Shown: piece by piece, positions 14,481 to 17,613 of the stretch
How positions within the stretch are numbered: the stretch's first letter is position 1
Layout: each line of letters opens with the position of its first letter
Origin: JBCCRH01 sp039208045
Lineage (GTDB): Bacteria > Bacteroidota > Bacteroidia > Chitinophagales > Saprospiraceae
Assembly (NCBI GenBank): GCA_039208045.1
Contig: JBCCRH010000072.1
Coordinates: 1 to 17,613, forward strand
DNA length: 17,613 bases
Direction: 5' to 3'
The notes under the pieces: generated by a model
What the model was told of the DNA's origin: nothing
The model's database searches: none
What the model saw: the letters and a program-made list of their open reading frames with translations, nothing else
Program-made: the position numbers and the translations under genes

Positions 14481-14516
14481 TTTGAATAATAATTCCTCCT
14501 TTTTGAATGATAATTC
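14481..14516 (+). promoter_or_regulatory. 21-bp-phased direct repeat, candidate HTCS operator
   Basis: TTTGAATAATAATTC (14481-14495) and TTTGAATGATAATTC (14502-14516) agree at 14 of 15 positions and start 21 bp apart, two helical turns, in the same orientation within a pyrimidine-rich context. AraC-type regulators typically bind direct half-sites about 21 bp apart. The site begins 20 bp after the HTCS stop and ends 125 bp before the next gene. No good TAnnTTTG box is seen between it and 14642, as expected for an activator-dependent promoter. Binding is inferred. Confidence 0.5.
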
Positions 14517-14641
14517 TCCCTGCTTTGGAGCACTTCAATGGCATCTTAGAGGCGTGGCTTGAAGCGTGTCCAAAATGCTGATAGTCAAATTAGTAGCTCA
14601 TAACAACAACTAAATACACATAAACAACTAAAATCTTAATT

Positions 14642-17613
14642 ATGAAAAACCTTCTAATCCTTCTATTTCTTGTAGCCTGTTGGCAAATGGGCTATGCCCA
14701 ACCCATTAGCTTTACCGAGCAAACCATTGGATTCGCCTCCAATTCCCTAAGTGTAGGCCATGCCGACCTCAATAATGATGGTCATATGGACCTTGTAAGT
14801 GCAGAGGCAGTAAGCGGTGTGCTCTACTGGTGGAAAAATGATGGATTGGTCAACCCTTCTTTTACCAGAATCCAATTTGAAGGCAACTTTGCGCAAGCCA
14901 ATAATTTTGTATTCGCTGATTTGAATGGTGATGGTACGATCGATATCATTAACAGTTCCTTTACGCAGGGGGAGGTGGCAGCATGGCTCAATAATGGAGA
15001 GCCCGACACTCCTACCTTTACCAAAAAGGTAATCAAAAGTGGCTTTGCGAGTGCCTTGGGAGTAGCAGTCGGCGATTTGGATAAGGATGGCGATATCGAT
15101 GTTGCGGCATCTGCACAGTTTTCAGGAGCTGGAAAGGTGATCGTTCGCTGGAACGATGGTAACCTTGATCCTGCATTTTCGGAAACCACCCTAGGGAGCT
15201 TGGCATCCATCAATCGTCGTGCCCTGGTAGTAGCCGATTATAACAAAGATGGGAAACAAGATGTAATCACTGCCAATGACGGCGCCAATCAGGTGAAGTT
15301 TTTCCGTAACCTTGGAGGGCAGGTCTTTCAACAGCGCACCATCCTAAGTGTTCAATCGCAGAACTACCATGCTGCTTTTATGAATGATGATAATGATCTA
15401 GACGTCTTAGTTCTTGATCAGAGCTCTCCCGCTACTATCCAATATTATAGAAATTCAGGCCTCTATAATCCAAATAATACTAATCCTAATTTTTCTATTC
15501 GGTCGGTCGGTGGCCCTGTAGGCTCTGGTTCTGAAATATATCCAGCCGATTTGGATAATGATGGCAATATGGATGTGATCTGTGCTTCCACACTTGGTCC
15601 TAAGGCCTTGCAATGGTACGAAAGTGGAGGAGGAGCTAATCCTAGCTTTACGAGCTACACCATTAATGCCGACCCTGGGTATTTTGGAGCTTACAGCTAT
15701 CAGGCAGCTGACCTTGATGGCGATGGTGACCTGGATATTTATGGGGGAGAGTTCTCAAAAATGGTTTGGTATGAGAATGACCTGCTCGAACCGCTAGAAA
15801 TCACTTGCCCCAACGATATTACCGTAAATACAGATCAGGGCGAATGTTCTGCTAATATTACTGTTCCTTTAGCTACCGTTACTGGAGGTTGCGGTAATGA
15901 AACCATTAATGATTCTGAAAATGGAACGGGTGATGCCTCGGGTAGCTACGATAGAGGTGATAATATAGTTGTTTATACGGTAGTGGATGACTGTGGTAAT
16001 ACCAAGAACTGTACAACGACCATTACGGTAAATGATAATGAAGGCCCCCAGTTGGTATGTAGGAATCAGACTATTGAATTAATGGGTTTTCCCCCATTTG
16101 ACTCACCCTTCACGTTTGATGCAAGTGATGTGACGTCTGTGGCTGTTGACAACTGTGATCCCGAGACCTTCGTAAGCGCGGTGCCTGCCAGTATTTCTTG
16201 TGCGGACGTAGGTAGTATAGTGGAAGTATTGGTTACTTGGCGAGATAATAGTTTTAATGAGACTACGTGTACTGCTTTTATTACAGTTGAAGATGGTCGA
16301 GGGCCTAATGTTCTTTGCAATGACCCGGTGGTGGCTTTGGGAGACAATGGGGAGTACACGCTCACGGAAGCGGATGTATTGTCAGATGCTAGTTCAGATA
16401 ATTGTGGTACCGTCAACTTTGTAAGTGCAAGCCCTAGTGTTGTAGATTGCGATGATGTAGGAAGTACCATTGCTGTTACCGTAACTGCCAATGATGGCAA
16501 TGGCAATACACGTACCTGTACGGCTAATGTAACGGTAGAAGATAATGAAGGCCCAAATCTGGTATGTCGGAATCAGACTATTAGCCTTGGTAGTTTCCCA
16601 TTTAGTTCACCCTACACGTTTAGTGCATCTGACGTGACGTCTATTGCTAATGGCAGTTGTGGGAACATCTTTGTCGGTGCGGTGCCTGCTGGTATTTCTT
16701 GTGCGGACGTAGGTAGTACAGTGGAGGTATTGGTTACTTGGCGAGATGTTAATTTTAATGAGAGTACGTGTACTGCTTTTATTACAGTTGAAGATGGTGA
16801 TCCCCCTTTTGTTCTTTGCAATGACCCGGTGGTGGCCTTGGGAGCCAATGGAGAGTACGAGCTAACGGGATCAGATGTATTGTCGGATGCTAGTTCAGAT
16901 AATTGTGGTACGGTGAACTTTGAGAGCGCCAGTCCAAGCATAGTAGATTGTGATGATATAGGAAGTACCGTAGCAGTCACCGTTTTCGTTAATGATGGCA
17001 ATGGCAATAGAAGGCCTTGTACGGCTAATGTGACCATTTCAAGTGTTGCTCCGGTTGTGCCTACCCCGGAGACCCTAACTCGCGTGCGCTGCCGCCGCGA
17101 GACCGCTACAATTACGGTTGCTGATCCAGGCACTGACCTGGAAGTGGTATGGCGCGTCTTGGAAGCTCCGGCAGGCGTGAGCTTTGCCGCAGGCGATGAG
17201 TTAGAAGCCAATGTAAACGGCTCGGACTATCGCACGGATTTGGATGCCAATGGCAGACAACTACGTACTAAAGGCCAAGCACGTGCTGGAATCTACCGCT
17301 TCCAAGCCTTCACAAGAAATGTAAACACTGGGTGCGAAGGTGCATTGACTACTGAAGAATTTATGATTACGATTAATGAGCTACCTGCTATGCCTACCGC
17401 AGATATTACGACCGATGCAGGCTGTGTAGGCCAAAGCTCAGGCGAGGTATCCGTGGTCGATCCAGGCGCTGGCTTTACGGTTTCGTGGGAAGTATTAGAG
17501 GCGCCCGCTGGCGCCACCTTTGCAGCAGAGGATATTTTAGCTTCCAATACGGCCGATAGCCACTACCGCACTAATCAGAATATGAATGGTAGCTTGCTGC
17601 GCATCAAGAGCAA
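14642..17613 (+). CDS. Giant secreted FG-GAP/HYR/Ig-like repeat protein (3' end outside window)
   Basis: At least 990 residues, open to the right edge. The signal peptide is MKNLLILLFLVACWQMGYAQ. Residues about 40-375 hold seven FG-GAP/VCBS repeats with calcium-type loops whose first Asp falls at 42, 93, 145, 199, 249, 303 and 357 (for example DLNNDGHMD and DLDGDGDLD). The period of 50-54 residues fits one seven-bladed propeller. About 383-464 is a HYR-like domain (ITCPNDITV, VVYTVVDDCGN). Residues 465-800 are two near-identical tandem units, each of two Cys-containing Ig-like modules. From about 800, longer Ig-like repeats begin (EVVWRVLEAPAGVSFAA, then FTVSWEVLEAPAGATFAA). It is probably exported, and in this lineage such proteins usually end in a T9SS tail, which cannot be seen here. 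Likely role is adhesion or binding at the cell surface. Its position after the HTCS and the repeat at 14481 suggests HTCS control. Confidence 0.88.
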   Translation, partial: MKNLLILLFLVACWQMGYAQPISFTEQTIGFASNSLSVGHADLNNDGHMDLVSAEAVSGVLYWWKNDGLVNPSFTRIQFEGNFAQANNFVFADLNGDGTIDIINSSFTQGEVAAWLNNGEPDTPTFTKKVIKSGFASALGVAVGDLDKDGDIDVAASAQFSGAGKVIVRWNDGNLDPAFSETTLGSLASINRRALVVADYNKDGKQDVITANDGANQVKFFRNLGGQVFQQRTILSVQSQNYHAAFMNDDNDLDVLVLDQSSPATIQYYRNSGLYNPNNTNPNFSIRSVGGPVGSGSEIYPADLDNDGNMDVICASTLGPKALQWYESGGGANPSFTSYTINADPGYFGAYSYQAADLDGDGDLDIYGGEFSKMVWYENDLLEPLEITCPNDITVNTDQGECSANITVPLATVTGGCGNETINDSENGTGDASGSYDRGDNIVVYTVVDDCGNTKNCTTTITVNDNEGPQLVCRNQTIELMGFPPFDSPFTFDASDVTSVAVDNCDPETFVSAVPASISCADVGSIVEVLVTWRDNSFNETTCTAFITVEDGRGPNVLCNDPVVALGDNGEYTLTEADVLSDASSDNCGTVNFVSASPSVVDCDDVGSTIAVTVTANDGNGNTRTCTANVTVEDNEGPNLVCRNQTISLGSFPFSSPYTFSASDVTSIANGSCGNIFVGAVPAGISCADVGSTVEVLVTWRDVNFNESTCTAFITVEDGDPPFVLCNDPVVALGANGEYELTGSDVLSDASSDNCGTVNFESASPSIVDCDDIGSTVAVTVFVNDGNGNRRPCTANVTISSVAPVVPTPETLTRVRCRRETATITVADPGTDLEVVWRVLEAPAGVSFAAGDELEANVNGSDYRTDLDANGRQLRTKGQARAGIYRFQAFTRNVNTGCEGALTTEEFMITINELPAMPTADITTDAGCVGQSSGEVSVVDPGAGFTVSWEVLEAPAGATFAAEDILASNTADSHYRTNQNMNGSLLRIKS
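16034..17041 (+). repeat. In-frame tandem duplication of ~507 bp inside the FG-GAP/HYR gene
   Basis: Unit 1 (16034-16540, 507 bp, 169 codons) and unit 2 (16541-17041, 501 bp, 167 codons) are adjacent and in frame. Similarity holds at the DNA level, with long identical stretches such as TGTACTGCTTTTATTACAGT and TTCTTTGCAATGACCCGGTG. A two-codon difference near the start of unit 2 changes the offset from 507 to 501. Each unit holds module A (LVCRNQTI ...) and module B (LCNDPVVAL ...). The low divergence suggests recent duplication or continuing gene conversion. Confidence 0.8.

Overview
The window looks like chromosomal DNA from a gliding-type Bacteroidota, most likely the Saprospiria/Lewinella branch. 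Three things point there: type IX secretion (T9SS) type A sorting domains at the C-termini of two secreted proteins, a hybrid two-component system of the Bacteroidota HTCS class, and promoter matches to the Bacteroidota -7 box TAnnTTTG with no purine-rich ribosome binding sites. Lineage below phylum is inference.

Layout. 1-337 is a long regulatory leader with phased repeats, a -7 box and two hairpins, in front of a small secreted T9SS protein (338-1255, +). 1256-1783 has no gene; it holds a G/T-rich strand, a strongly structured element and a perfect 21-bp inverted repeat that can terminate transcription from both sides. Two minus-strand genes follow: a membrane-anchored SUMF1/FGE-sulfatase-domain protein (1784-2728) and a large secreted CotH-kinase/lamin-tail/T9SS protein (2935-5223). 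They are separated by a strong terminator, and two related palindromic repeats flank the CotH gene. On the plus strand come a C39-peptidase ABC exporter (5527-7722), an AT-rich RloA/AbiL-like AAA ATPase with its own promoter (7851-9038), a ~200-bp nested palindrome resembling a REPIN or MITE (9148-9346), a zinc-ribbon SAM methyltransferase (9428-10405), a 1339-residue HTCS sensor/regulator (10441-14460), and the 5' part of a giant secreted FG-GAP/HYR/Ig-like protein that runs off the right edge (14642-17613).

How the genes may work together. The clearest functional pair is the HTCS and the secreted propeller/Ig protein downstream. Between them lies a 21-bp-phased direct repeat (14481-14516) of the kind an AraC-type output domain could bind. 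Several products (338, 2935, 14642) are exported, so much of the region concerns the cell surface. The ATPase is a defence-type gene without its usual RloB partner. The exporter has no visible peptide substrate or HlyD-type partner in the window. No tRNA, rRNA, CRISPR array or intact transposase was seen.
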